NCBI RefSeq assembly: GCF_048771995.1
Contig: NC_133063.1
Coordinates: 12,093,563-12,157,562, forward strand
Reading direction: 5' to 3'
DNA from: Taeniopygia guttata
Taxonomy: Eukaryota > Chordata > Aves > Passeriformes > Estrildidae
Length of the DNA: 64,000 bases
Translations under genes and position numbers: made by a program
Part shown: piece after piece, positions 36,311 through 49,195 of the stretch
Layout of the letters: each line of letters starts with the position of its first letter
Numbering within the stretch: position 1 is the stretch's first letter
The notes under the pieces: generated by a model
Told to the model about the DNA's origin: nothing
The model's input: the letters and a program-made list of their open reading frames with translations, nothing else
Database searches by the model: none

Positions 36311-37902
36311 GGCAAATGTCCACTGGGTTACAATTTTCTCAGCAATCCACATTTAAAAGAAAAAAATTGCCATGGGATGGGGCTAGTTGTAACTACTGGG
36401 CAGTTTGATAGCTCATTAGCTCATATTGGAATCTTCTACAGTAGTAGTAAAATTTCAAAATTCCTATATGCAATGTATAAAAAAGCTGAAACTTCACAGC
36501 TGTTCCCACATTTTTACATATTAGTAGTTTTTTAAAATAGGCAGTGCAATTCTAATGCTTAAAAAGGATGCAGGTTTATGGTAAAGTGTAGCTATATTCT
36601 GATCTCCATGGTCTGCTGCAATGGAATTGTTTTCAACCACAAAAGTGCTGGCACTTTCTAAGTCTTTTACTCCCCATGGATTTCCTGTTGCATTTTTTTA
36701 TATTATAACATATTTTTTTGCAAAAAACCAATCCTAACAAACATTTTAATAACAAATTAGACAATGACCATAACCATACTGAGGACATAAGTAGTCAGGT
36801 ACTGATACCTTACTTAATACTACTGATGGGCTGTTTAACAAATAATGAATTAATGAAAAAGAAAAAAAATAAGGGAGTAGTTTGCTGTGCTGGAAGTCTT
36901 TAAAGAGCTCAGTGCTTTCCCTATAGTAGAAATGAATACTACAGGAAGAGATTATAAGTCTTCATGTTGTCATACAAATAAATAGATAGAATAAAAAAAG
37001 TGTAAAAAAACCCTGACTAATGTAACAACAGTTAAATGTTTCAATGTAATATTTTCTTCAAATGATAAATATCTACTGCTGAGTAAAACTGGGTAATATT
37101 ATAGACATTTTGGAGTTTATTTTATTTAAATAAGAGCACAACATTTTAGGTAACTTGTGGCTGAATTTTGTAACAAGTGTCAATACATTTAAAATGCTGT
37201 TGTTCAGCAGTTCAAAACCAAATAATTCAAAAATACTGTATAATTTGATATACCTGTATGAAGTGTATCTGAAAAAGCCAGTAAGATTTAAAGCCAACAC
37301 AGTAGTATAGAACAGACCTGAGTAAGTATATTGTTAAAAACCAGATAGAAATATAGTATCTGAAAAAGAGGAAGGAAGAACTATTTCATCCAAAAGAATT
37401 ACTGCAAGTCAGGCAAATTATATTTCAATAAAAAGGACAATAAATTATTATTATTATTATAGCAAAGTATTTAAAGAATATAATCCTAACTTCAATTATT
37501 TCTTTAACATTCTGACACTTCCATTCCTTGTGAGGGAATAATAGCAGTTTATTTCTGATGTGGAAAACAGACATCATTGTGAAGCTGTTCAAACACATCA
37601 CCAGGTAAAGGCTACAGTTCTGCACACATTCCTGCATGACACTGTCTACAGAAGCATTCTCATTGAAATAATTGAAGCTACGTTTTTACATTAGAAGTTA
37701 AGTGTGTGCTTAGGGATGGACTGAATTGCTGTGTCTCTTTAGTGGCTAACCCAGACTGCAGAGCACAGCCTTAAATAGAGATAACAGAGTGGAAACTGCA
37801 TCATATGTCGCCTTCCTCTAGAAGACTTCAGGGCTCTTTGGAAAAATGTTTCTGTTTTTTTTTCCCCCTTTCTGCTTTAGCCAGAATTAATTTACTCTCA
37901 TT

Positions 37903-37987
37903 AAAAAAAAAAAACCAAAACCAAAACCAAAAACAAACCACCAAAAAACAAAACAAAACAAAAAAACCAAAAGACAAAAAAAACCCC
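37903..37987. repeat. A-rich CAAA-type low-complexity tract
   Basis: Runs of A broken by C (AAACC, CAAAA units). It produces long lysine/glutamine-rich or phenylalanine-rich chance frames on the two strands. Confidence 0.9.
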
Positions 37988-39900
37988 CAAACTTTACAGC
38001 AAAGCTTTTTCATTTCTCTTTTTGGTTAGATTTATCTTCTTTTTGGAAAAAAAAAATACTTTTACAAGTTTGTTTGGGTTTCTTTTAATCAGATTTAATT
38101 TCAATTTTTGTCAGTCAAATTCAGGTACTACTGTTGGTTAATCACTGATCATTTGGCTTTTGTGTATCTAATTAAAAAAACCCCAAACCATAGTCCCAGA
38201 GCATCCTGTTTGTAATGAGGTTTACATGTTTCAGAAATGTGTTGTGTGTTTCAGCCATATGGTAATAATATGATTGAATAATGACTTTTTAGTTCAGAGT
38301 CTGCTACCCTCAACTCAGGTACACAAACAATGTTAACAAAGACTAATGAAACTGCTTATCACTGTGGGTTTTAGAGCTGCATCCATGCAGATTAGGGGAG
38401 AGAGTGACGAATACAGCATTTGTTTAAGTAATTAATCCCTCCTATTGTACCTTATTCCTGAGAGATCAACTAGTGTCCTTTCCATTTTCCTGCACTGTTA
38501 TTTGAACTGTGAAAGAATGATATTGTTGCCTGTTGCTCTTTCAAACCTTTCTTTTGATCTTCATGGACCTGAAATACTGAGGGTCTGTTGTACAGCCCAA
38601 TAATAGGAAAAGAGCATTTCTCAGAGAAATTAGATCAGATTCTACAAGCAGAAATCATGTTATAGAGTGTTTAATTATAATATTATTCTAATTACATGAA
38701 TCAAGTACTATTACTGTACATTTGCACACTTTTTTTCCTTCTGTAGAAAGCAAAGCATGTATTGATTTCAGATTTGAAGGATTACGCCGTCAACATGAAT
38801 GTCTGTTCTCCAGTACATTTGGAGTGTTTGCATGGAGAATTTCTGTTTAAAACAAAAATTATACTCTTGCTAGTTATTTATCCTGATAGTTATGTGTGTC
38901 CTCCAGTTTTAAAATCCCTAAATGAATTTAGCTGGTCAGTGTAGGAGGTAAAATTGTGTTCAGGCACAACTCTGCTTTTCCTTGTTGGTTTCTTTATTTG
39001 TCTTCCAACAGTGTTTACAGTAAGAATATCATGTGCCCAATGTAAATATCTGCCACTACAAACACAAAGAAAACACACAGATGAATCAAGATCTTCAGTG
39101 AAAACTCATGCCCTTCTGTGCTGCTGGGGACAAGGCACTCCTTTGTCCCAGTGACAGGGTGTTTTTTTCCCCAAAGAGAAATCTTGCCTCCACTAATCCA
39201 ACAGCTATACTTGTGCTGCAGCCTGGCTTCATTTTGTAGCTGAAAGTTCAAGTGAATGCACAAAGTATCAATATTAAATTTTCTTGTTTACAATGAGGGA
39301 AAGCTTGGATCTGCTTTGGTGCAGTCTCAGAGACAACCAGCCTCCCCAGCTACTAATGCTCCTTCAAGGTGATTTACTCCCCCATGCAAAGAAACAAGTT
39401 TCTTAGAGAAAGAGCCATTCAGTATTGCTTCTCTGCAATTCTGCATATTCATGCAATATTAATTTCATTTGATCCTATATATTTATGACAAAATGTAATA
39501 CAGCTCTATCTTTGTCAGCTGCAGGCAGGTCTGAGGCAAAGCCTGTCCATTTGAGTTGTGCTGGCAATAATGATGGGACTCGGTGCAAGCACATTTCCAG
39601 TCATCCTTTGTTTTCTGGAGGGATCAGGCACAATTCAGTAAGGTTAATCTAGAATGCTTATTCAATAAGTTAGATATTCCTCTTGGTTTTTCAAATAAAT
39701 TTTTGTAGGGCCAGGTAAGACTTCAGTCTCAAAAGGCTGAACCAGACAATACAAGTCACTAAAGTGACAAGCTAAAATGAAAAAAAACATATCTGAAATT
39801 AGACAGAAATGGCAACGAAAGCCATGAAAAATAAAAATAGACAAGGTATAGGGTGATACAAAGAAACAAACATGAGGAAGACAGAAAAAAACTGGCTAGG

Positions 39901-39901
<1 letters not shown>

Positions 39902-39940
<39 letters not shown>
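39902..39940. repeat. Uninterrupted poly-T run (39)
   Basis: Thirty-nine consecutive T after a single C. It could be the A tail of a minus-strand retrocopy, but the sequence to its right (AGTAGCACCATCATATTGG) is not one I recognise, and no flanking duplication is evident. Confidence 0.9.
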
Positions 39941-39942
<2 letters not shown>

Positions 39943-42900
39943 TAGCACCATCATATTGGATTTACTGATACAGGTTAGGTATTTTTATCCTTTGGTGTTT
40001 TTTTTTACCTCAGAATAAACTCTGAAATTAGAGACATAAGTTGAACAAATACCTTAAATAACAAGGACGAAAGCAAAAGAGAGATATTTTATCTTAAGAT
40101 ATTGTCTAAGCTTGCTCAGCACCATTTCCATCCTTTGGATATATTGTTGCACTAAGATACTGTTATTTCCATTTTTGGCTCTTACTAATTTAGGAATTAT
40201 ACAACGCAGAGACTGTCTCATGGGACAACAACATCTTTCCTGACTGACATTTGACACTGCTTGCCTGTGATAAAGTAATTAAGAAGCATAATAAGAAACA
40301 GAATTGTCTCTTTTTTATAGACAAGCTGGTTTCATGAACCACAGGACATTTTAGAAACAACTGTAACTTCCCAAAAAATTGGAATGTCTCAGAAACACTG
40401 CCTTTGTCACCAAATGTAGGGGCCATGTTTTGTGTCCACATGTTGCATGTAGATGCTACACTTCTACTAATTTTTTTGGTAAATTAATTGTGTAGAAAGT
40501 CTAAGCAGCAACTTTCCAGGGATTTTTCATTATTTAAATCCAGCTTCAAAATTTCTCCCCTTATCCCTTTTTTTCTGCACAGTGTGGGTTGTCTTTTGGG
40601 CACTCTAACTGAGAAGACAAGAAACTATAGCTTCAGCATAGGAGAGTTAAATATTGATGAAGACTCAGAAAAAAAATCTGGTTAAATTGCTGAACTGTTT
40701 CGATGAAGACCAGAGGTACATATGGCATTCATATTAAAAAGTACTCCCTCTTTCTCCATGCATGTTTTGGATTTTCAATTTTAACAGTGACAGGTCCTTC
40801 CTACATCACACCTCCAAATGCACAGTTTAGAAAGCAGAACATATATGCATTTCACATACTTAACATGGGTTTTTGTTTGGCATACAGGTGAAAAAGCACC
40901 TGTTAGGTGTTTTGTCTTCTGAGTCTGCGTTTAATTATAGTCCTCACCAAGAAGTTCTACTTGCTAATGACTCTCTTACTCTCTAATGACTGAGGAAGAA
41001 CAAGTTCTTTAAAAGCTAGATATATTTACAGTGTCCATATTTACAGTTTCAAATGTCTAATTATGATTTCCAGCTATTGGAGCATATTGTTTTGTCTGCA
41101 GAAGCTTTTGTGTGTTTGTGTTAAAGGAATTCTGATGCAAAACATAAGCTGCTGGAACTAATCTGCATGGTGCTTTAAAGGGAAGTATATCTTAGTGGAT
41201 ATTCAAGGTAGCAGCAAAACAGTCTGGAAAGTATTCACTGAATTAAAGTATGCAGCTGTGAAAATGAAGCAATTCATCTGTGCTACTGCAGTGCATACTC
41301 TAAGTGGTTCACACTGCAATAATTGCATTCACTGGTATTATGTATTTTTAAAATTAAACCTAAACAGTTTAGAACTGAACCTTGTGGTGTTTTTTCCTCA
41401 ACTGTAGCTTTTTTAAAGGGAAATGTTTGACCCATACAAAAAACTGAGGCTTAATATAGGAAGTTTATATTTAAAATAATATAATAAATATCCAGTGTCA
41501 GCTTCTGATTCTAACATTCCTGATGCTTTGCGTGCAAAAACATTTTTCTGTAAGAAGAACATAAGAAATATTTTTCATGCAAAACTACTGATATGGGATT
41601 TTTCTAAAAGCTTGTGAAGCCTCTATTCATTTAGCATCTTCATTACATAAGTATTTTGGGGCATGATGTTGGCAATCTTGTTTCAGCCACCTGCAAGTAA
41701 GAAATAAGAAAAAAGTATTTTATTTGAAGATGTTTTGTTTTCAACCCCATTTAAGATGGAAATTAGAAAATAGTCAGAAGCAAAATTTGTTTCTCAGTTA
41801 TATCTTTCCCCTCTCTAGCAAGAATTGAGACCTCAGAGTTGACTTAAGAAATTGCTTTTCGAGATAAGATAAAATATCTTCTTTTCCTAGCTGAATCTTT
41901 TGCCTTTTTAAAAGAGATTCTGAGTCCTTACTGTCGAGTTGATTGTGAGATGCTGCCAGAATGCTTTCACAGGGTAAGACAATTCATAGAAAGGGTTGGC
42001 TATCATTTGCCGCTTAAGAATTGTTAGTGTGATTATATTAAGACATATAATCTATTTTTGCTACAGAAACAAGCTAGTATACAAGAGGAAATAGGAAGGT
42101 GTTGGCCAGACTTGGAGGTATTCTTGGGAGAACTGTGCTCTCATCCATTGCTGTAGAAGCAGACCACATGTTCTCAAGAGGAATGCAATTGACAGTCATA
42201 TCCATTATAATTTCTACTAGAATGAAAGCTCTGTTGGTTTACTTGTCTCATGGAGGATTTGGTTATGACAAATTTACACTGAGTGGTTGAGGCTTATCTG
42301 TAGTTGAACCCCAAAGAAGATTTTCTTTTCCCTTTCCACTCAATCAATCCTTAGAATGTGCCATCTGGATTGGAACATGCATTCTTTAATGAGGAAAAAA
42401 CCTTTGGGGGAAATATTGATTTACTTTAAAGTTCTGTACATGATTACTTACTGGTGTAAAAATTACCAATTGCAAAAGTATGAAAGCTCGGAAGAGAGCC
42501 TTTCTGTTTTTCATGGCAGCATATGTTTATGACACATTTTTGGTGCTGGATTCTGTCTAAATATAGGGCCTTTTCCTCATTCAGAACAAGGCTGCCAGTG
42601 CTTCTTTCATGCAGGATTGCTGCTTCCACAACCAGGTTTGCTGTTCTGCATGTGGCAGGGGAGCACAGGGCAGAGGTACAGATGGGGGCTTTGGTCACCA
42701 GGTGTCCCCTGAGACCTGCACCTATGTCTGAAGGTATGTCTTGCCCCAAGGGGAGGGAAGGACAGAGGGCTATGGCATGGCTGGGAGAGCATGTTAGCTT
42801 AGCACCCACGCTAGATAAGAATTTAATATGGTGTTATGTGATAGTTAAGCAGACGATTTAAAGGCAAATATATTTATATTCCAAACTATTCAGACTTTTC

Positions 42901-44174
42901 AGGGAAACTGAAATCTCTAGCAGCTTACTTAAAACTCTGTGACTACTGCTTATGAAAATTTACTTCTCTCTGAATATCTAGCCTTGGTTCTGCCCACAGC
43001 TTTTTCTAATATTATAACTTACTCTACATTAGAAATGTCACAGAACGAATTTTCCATTCCATTCTTCTACTGAAAGTGCCTAGGTAAAATAGCATAAATG
43101 TGAATGGTTTTGTGCATGCAGGACCTCTTTTTAACCACACTGCTATCTGTTCAGCTGATGGTAGCCAGTATTTTCAAAGGCTGCCTCTTCTGCTCATCAA
43201 GTGCTTTGTATTTTCAACAGCACCTGAAGTGAGAGGGTGTCCTGCTGACTTCTATAATGCCAGAGTCTGGGGGAATTGTTTGCCCTGATAATGGCAGGAC
43301 AAAGGGTTTCCCTGACATTTCACAACACCCTCTTAGCAATGGGCAGTTCTTAAAGTAAAAAAGAAAATTAACAGAGAAATACACCCCCACAAAACAAAGA
43401 AGCAAAGCCCCGCAAAACAAGAAACAAACAAAAAAGCCCACAAAAACAAAGAAAAAAGATTTTTAGCACATTGGAGTGCAGGTCTTGCTAATCATTTAGT
43501 CCAGAAAGATTTTCCAGATTCCCAAATCTAAGTCCCAGTTGGGTAGCTAAACCACATCAATGGGTTAATGAATATGATGTTATAAGGGGCCTTTACATAC
43601 ATTTTTTTTCAGTATGAATGCAGTACCTCTATATTTAAAAGATTTCTAGTGTAAATTCAATTAAATCATATAAATAATATACATGCAACTACACTATGGT
43701 TTCCATATGAAGTAAAGAAGCAAATGTATGTTTTGATAAGCTATCTTCCCTTTTTGTGCCCATGTCTTGCTGATTAGCAGAGTTAAGTAATTTTGTTGTG
43801 CACGTCTCAGTCAAACCAGTACAGTATACAGGGTAATAAATGTTCTTGTAAAGCACAGGTAAAAAGCAAGGAAGCATTGTGGCACTTACTAATTTTCTTC
43901 AAATTTATTAAAGGAATATTTTAATATTTTATTAAAGGGAACACTTTCTGATTACAGCTTCTTCTTAGACTTGTTTTTTTAAATTTTTTAAGAAATTTTT
44001 TTTGTGGACTTTCTCTACTTCAGTGGCTTAGAAAGTATGTATTGTAAATTCAGTTAAGCTGGGAATTTCATCTAATATGATATCAAAGGGATTGAAGGAT
44101 TGATTCCATATTATTTTGGTGAAGAGAAAAATTCATTTTATAAAATACTTATCAATCTTGCAGTCTCTAGCTAT

Positions 44175-44206
44175 GGCTTGGGCTGCTTTTGGCTTGGGCT
44201 GCTTTT
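44175..44206. repeat. 16-bp tandem duplication
   Basis: GGCTTGGGCTGCTTTT occurs twice in direct succession (44175-44190, 44191-44206). A simple slippage duplication. Confidence 0.85.
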
Positions 44207-44595
44207 GTGTTGGTTATTTTCCTTTTCTTTTTTTTCCTCTTCTCCTTTTCACCCGTCAATATTGTTACTAAAAATCCTGCCTGTCTCCACCTTTATATGT
44301 GGGCAACTTATTATCTTGAAATCAAGTCCTGGGCTGCTATTATTTTTGTACTAGGACCTGCTTGTTAGTGGGCATCTGGGTATGAATCTTAATATGATTT
44401 AAGATAGATAGCAAGTCTGAAAGAAAATTTTCAGTATTGTGGTACATTGGGAAACTCCCAGTGCCAGCACACAAGCTCCTTTAGCTGTTAATGGTAATAC
44501 CTGAAATCAGAGGAAACTGTCACTTTGATGTATAAATAAATGCATATTGTACTAGTAGCAATACAATCTGAAAGAAAAGCTTATTTATTATAAAT

Positions 44596-44618
44596 AAAAA
44601 TAAATATTATTTATTTTT
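44596..44618. repeat. AT-only 10-bp palindrome
   Basis: AAAAATAAAT and ATTTATTTTT pair around ATT inside a longer AT-only stretch (44577-44625). This is low complexity and could extrude a cruciform. Confidence 0.6.
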
Positions 44619-45813
44619 AAATAAGAGAGTCATCAACCATAGTTAACTAGCACTAGTCAATTCTTACTGACTACTAATTTACTTCCATGGCATAATGTAA
44701 TTCTGGACTAGCTCTTTGGTGAATGAGAATAAAATGTAAAACAATAAAACCTTCAAAACCAAGCAAATTAATTCTCCCATCCCTTAAGAAATGAAAAGAA
44801 AGAAAATGTAGGCGTATGACTTGAGATATACATGAGAACCAGATGTGGCAAGTAAAAAGATACTCACTTTTCCCCTTTTGCACATGCCAAGTAAAAGCAC
44901 AGCCTAAGCCCGTGGGTGAGAAAATTGCAGTAAATTGCCCAGCTTATTTTATTTCTATCTTTGAAACTTAGATCTCCATACAACACCCAGAACCCCAGGA
45001 ATCAGAATCTAATTTTTGAACCCCCAGGCTATTATCTGCAGCTGTGCAATGTTAGAGCATACTTTAGATACATCACTATTTGAAGACACAGGCTAATTTT
45101 TGTCTAGTAATAAAATTGTTATGTCTGTTTGCTGATGAAACTCTGTTATCTCTCACATGACTTGTGTAAGGCAGGTACAAGCTGCGAAGTAGTGAATCAC
45201 TCAGATCTGATGTTGGTCATCTGGTTACACAGATTAAAACCAGTAAATCCCAATTTACTAAGAATACCCATGTAGTTTTGATGTGCTCATGGTAGTTTAG
45301 ACTTGGATCAGAGGTTTGGATTCAGAGGTTAGGAGCTCCTATTTTATTTGAGAGTAGATGGGTAGATATGCTATGCACAAGGCAGACACTCATCTGCTAG
45401 ACGTGTATGTAGGTTGGACTGCTTCAGTGTTGTATGGAGCTACATCCTGATGGAATAATAGCATAAGTTTTGGTACATTTTTATAAAAGTATTGCTGTTG
45501 TTAGTGTCAGCTTCTCAATCCAACAATGGAGAATTTCTTGGTATTTTGAAGAGCTTGTTAGGAAGCACCAAACAAGGTTGTTCATATTTCTGGAAGAAAG
45601 GGCTTCTCTGACAGTGACTACTCTCTTTTCTTTCTTTTTTTCTCTTCTTTTCTTTTTTTTTAATCTTGTCTCCAAGTACACAAATGCACTCAGTCAGCAT
45701 TCATGTCAGTTTCTGAGAAGTGTTGAGAGATCTCAATATCCTCTTTTATACAGCCTTCAGTTAAAAGTTTTTGTTACTGTACAGGAATTTTCTGAGTCAT
45801 AAAGAAGACAGAA

Positions 45814-45849
45814 TGTCCCACATGCGAACAAATCTTCGCATATGGGACA
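45814..45849. repeat. 15-bp hairpin with 6-nt loop
   Basis: TGTCCCACATGCGAA (45814-45828) and TTCGCATATGGGACA (45835-45849) pair at 14 of 15 positions around CAAATC. The stem is of mixed composition rather than AT-only, so it is less likely to be chance than the other short hairpins. Confidence 0.8.
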
Positions 45850-48680
45850 AAACAGAAGTATGAGACATGTAGCCTTCTCTTACACTAACCTGTCAAAACC
45901 GTAACTAATAAGGGTATTGGAGCCACATGGAATGAGAGCTGCATGGTCCCACTGGTATGTGGCACTCTGCTTCCTGCAAGGTACTGTTTAGCATGCAAAG
46001 TACAAGTTATGAATCTAAAACCTCTGAATGGGAAGGTATTCATTCATATGAAAGATTTTTTTTTTTTCTTGGGACATAGTACCTTTCAGTGTACACAAGC
46101 TGGAAACTCATTCAAATATTAGAAAGTCAACAGAAGGCAGAATGTTATCTAAGGAAGTTTGGAACTGGTAGTCCCAAACCCTCCTACTTCAAGGTGGGCT
46201 ACATCTTGATATATTTGGCTCCTGAGCAATGAGAGGGAGGATGATAGCAGGAGCTCATAAATTTCATCGTGCACAGTAGTTGATTGGTTAGAATATACAT
46301 TAAGTACTGGGTGAAGAGGAGTTTTTTTTTGGAAGTAGACTGTTTTATAACTATATTTTAAATGTTTCTTCAAATGCCTAAAGCAAAAGATAGCATTTCT
46401 TTTTAATCAGGGTATTTATTTGTTGAAATTAATGAATAATTTATTTCCTTGCTATCTTGGTTGTATGTCTTCTTTCTGTGGATCCTTGTCAGGTTGTACT
46501 TCAAATGGATATTTTTAGACAGCAGTGTTGGTCTTGGGGAATAATTGAAGCATAGCAGTAGGTGAGTTATATGTCCCTGTAGTTGGCCTTTGGACCTTTT
46601 GAATGTCAGTTTTTATAGTAATTTTGTTACTTGAAAACATGCTGTGGTGATTAAGTGTTCACATCTTTTATCCCAGCAAATCAGTTGCCATCTTTACATT
46701 GATCAGTCAGGAATACTGCAAGCCTTACTATGTTGTGTTCAGCTGTCTTCGTGATATACATAAAACCAGTACAGGGTAATTTTTCCATCTGACCTTCCCT
46801 CAGTCTGATCTTGTCTCTATTTTTGTTAATGCAGATCAGGTAGTGTGACTCAAAGGGGTCTGAATGCACGTCTTCTAAGTATGTTTATGAGTTTTTGTCT
46901 ACTTATTCGTCTGTTTATTTTGACAGTGGCTTGTGTGCACATGTTTTTTATGTATTTATTTGCACGCCTGCATGTACTTGTCAAAATACCTTCCAGAGTT
47001 TGCTTCCAAAATGCTGGACCTGGTTCTCAAACTTGTGCAGTTACTTTGCTTTAAAAGACTTGTGGCAAATATAGGTAAGTGAAGGAACAAGTGAAATCCA
47101 AGAGTGTTTTTGTACTGAGAGGTCCAAACTAACAGGTTGATGAAATAATGAAATTTCTTTAACAAAGAAATCACAGGGATACCTTTGAATAGTCATACCA
47201 TTTACAGCATATTTAATTACAAAAGCATCTCATGTGAAATAAATAATGGACAAAATTAATCTATGAAAGCATCCTGGACTAAAACAAAATGTCACAGAAA
47301 GAAAACAAGAAAATTTTGATAATTTCTGTTTATTGGCACGTTAAATGATTTCAGCTGATTATCTCAGGTGATGCTAAAGAATTTAATCTCCAAGAAAATG
47401 AAATTGCCCTCTGAGACAATTAAAAATAGACTTAATGGCTTAACTTCCTTCATCAGAGCATAAACATGTAGTTGTATATGTTTTAAGTACTCAGGCAGAA
47501 GTATATGTAAAAAAAGGGAATTTATTTGTAGTAAGGTACAAGGATTGTCTAATTTTGCTTTGATAGATGAGAGTTTGAGAATATTTTCTTTAGCTTGAAA
47601 GCTCCATGTTCCAGGATCTCTTTAGACATGACACTTTTTCAAAAAACATAGATTTTCAGATTTCTAAAATATTCTAGGAAATAGATCTTGAGATAACCCT
47701 TCTTAGAAACTGTGTGCTCTAATAATACAAGTTCAAACAATTTAATGTATAAGAGTCAGTTGAGTTCTAACTAATTTTATTCAGCGTTGTGATGACTTCA
47801 TAGCATTTGATGGAAATAAATTAAGTAATAGTTGATATATGAAAACAAACTAGATATTCCCTCAGCCTGTAAGCATTTTATGATATACATATTTCTGTGG
47901 AAAATCTTTGCTGAAATTATACATACTACAGTTACTGATGCAGTCATTCTCAATTTAAAAGATTATTTCTTCAACAAAAATAAAATTCCAAAACAGGATA
48001 AATTGTGGCCTCACTTGATTTTTGCGCTAGTTTCATCCCAAATAGATTGTATTATGCTGTGAAGATAGAAAAAATGATATAAAAGTGATATAAGAGCTGA
48101 CATAAAAACAGAGTACTACAATGGCATCATGACCATCATTATAGCCTCATGATGCGCAGACTTCTCCACAATTCCCTGGACTTTCAAGAGTATGGTTAAA
48201 TGCTTAACCTACCTGCAAAGATACTGCCATGGGTTATGCCAGTCATGAGGCAGTTTGTGCAAAGACACCATCCAGATATCTGACAAGAACTTTAGCTCCA
48301 GTAGACTTTAGCATATGCATGTTATGCCCACTTTTGGAAGCAAATCTAGAAGATTCACCCCAGTTTTTTCTCACTCCCAGTGACAGATACTGTTGAATTT
48401 TAACATCTTTCATAATGGTACTTCCTTTTTTCCACAGAGGTGCAGGGCAGAAATCTTGGACAAAAAGTCTGATCTTGTCTTAATATTAGCTAACCTTCAT
48501 GTAATTCCTTTCTTGAATGACCCTGTTAAAGCCATTTCCCAGCATGGGTTATTAGTATTAGCATTTTCTACCTTTTTACTACTATAATAAATGAAAATAC
48601 TAAATCACATCTGTCCCTGAACTGTTTATTAAGAAATTTGCTTGCTGGTATTCTTTTCAGCTTTCCCTGTTATAAGCTGC

Positions 48681-48712
48681 TTTTTTTTTTTTTGTTTTGT
48701 TTTTTTGTTTTA
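48681..48712. repeat. T-rich low-complexity tract
   Basis: Poly-T interrupted by single G, about 410 bp before coding exon 2. It is too far away to be that exon's pyrimidine tract. Confidence 0.85.
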
Positions 48713-49124
48713 TTGAGACTTACTTCTCTCCCTTTTAATTAACTTTGTTCCATTAACCAATAGCAGATAAATTCCCTTTCTCATTAACATTATTTTTTAC
48801 TTTGATTGTATATAAAGTGGACCAATTAAGATAGAAGGAAATTAAAAAAAGCACATCAACGCATTATAAATTGAGTGTATTACAATGACCAGGCTAAACA
48901 TAAAACTATATGTTGAATGAAATGTGACACTTAAATAAAACAAAATGTTTATGGAACAATTCTGTGACATAGAACAGCAAAATTACAACAACCTGCTTTA
49001 GACATAGGACAAATCAAATGGAAAAATAATAATTGCACATTGCCTTTTAATGGTTAGTTACACTTTCTCCCAGAACTCAAGTCTAATTATAATGCATTTT
49101 CCCACTCTTTCTTTTTCTTTACAG

Positions 49125-49195
49125 TACTTGGGCTGTATAGAAGTCTTACGGTCAATGAGATCTCTTGACTTCAGTACTAGAATGCAGGTTGCAAG
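49125..49195 (+). CDS. SHC3: SHC3 coding exon 2: N-terminal PTB segment (residues 181-204, last codon split)
   Basis: The exon is 71 bp and joins exon 1 in phase 0. It encodes [16 protein letters not shown] then Ser-Thr-Arg-Met-Gln-Val-Ala and two bases of an Arg codon. This is the first strand and following turn of the phosphotyrosine-binding domain, and Tyr-Leu-Gly-Cys-Ile-Glu-Val-Leu favours SHC3 over SHC1 and SHC4 (Tyr-Met-Gly-Cys). The acceptor is TTTTTCTTTACAG and the donor GTAAG, both strong. Met200 and Ala203 stand where Thr is found in other SHC proteins I can recall. The 71-bp size and phase agree with the next exon. Confidence 0.95.

Larger units (their letters stand above)
34035..49124 (+). 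other. SHC3: SHC3 intron 1 (15,090 bp)
   Basis: Bounded by GTTGGT and a strong acceptor (CTTTTTCTTTACAG). The interior is AT-rich with no recognised transposon. It contains a T18 run (36293-36310), CAAA-type A-rich DNA (37903-37987), a T39 run (39902-39940), T-rich DNA at 45620-45660 and 48681-48712, small hairpins at 34666, 44596 and 45814, and a GC-richer patch at 42590-42800 that I cannot identify. No additional SHC3 exon is visible. Confidence 0.85.

Noticed and set aside
42590..42810. GC-richer patch with open frames on both strands (up to 121 codons)
   Set aside because: No recognised domain, splice site pair or transposon ends; possibly an old repeat, but unsupported.
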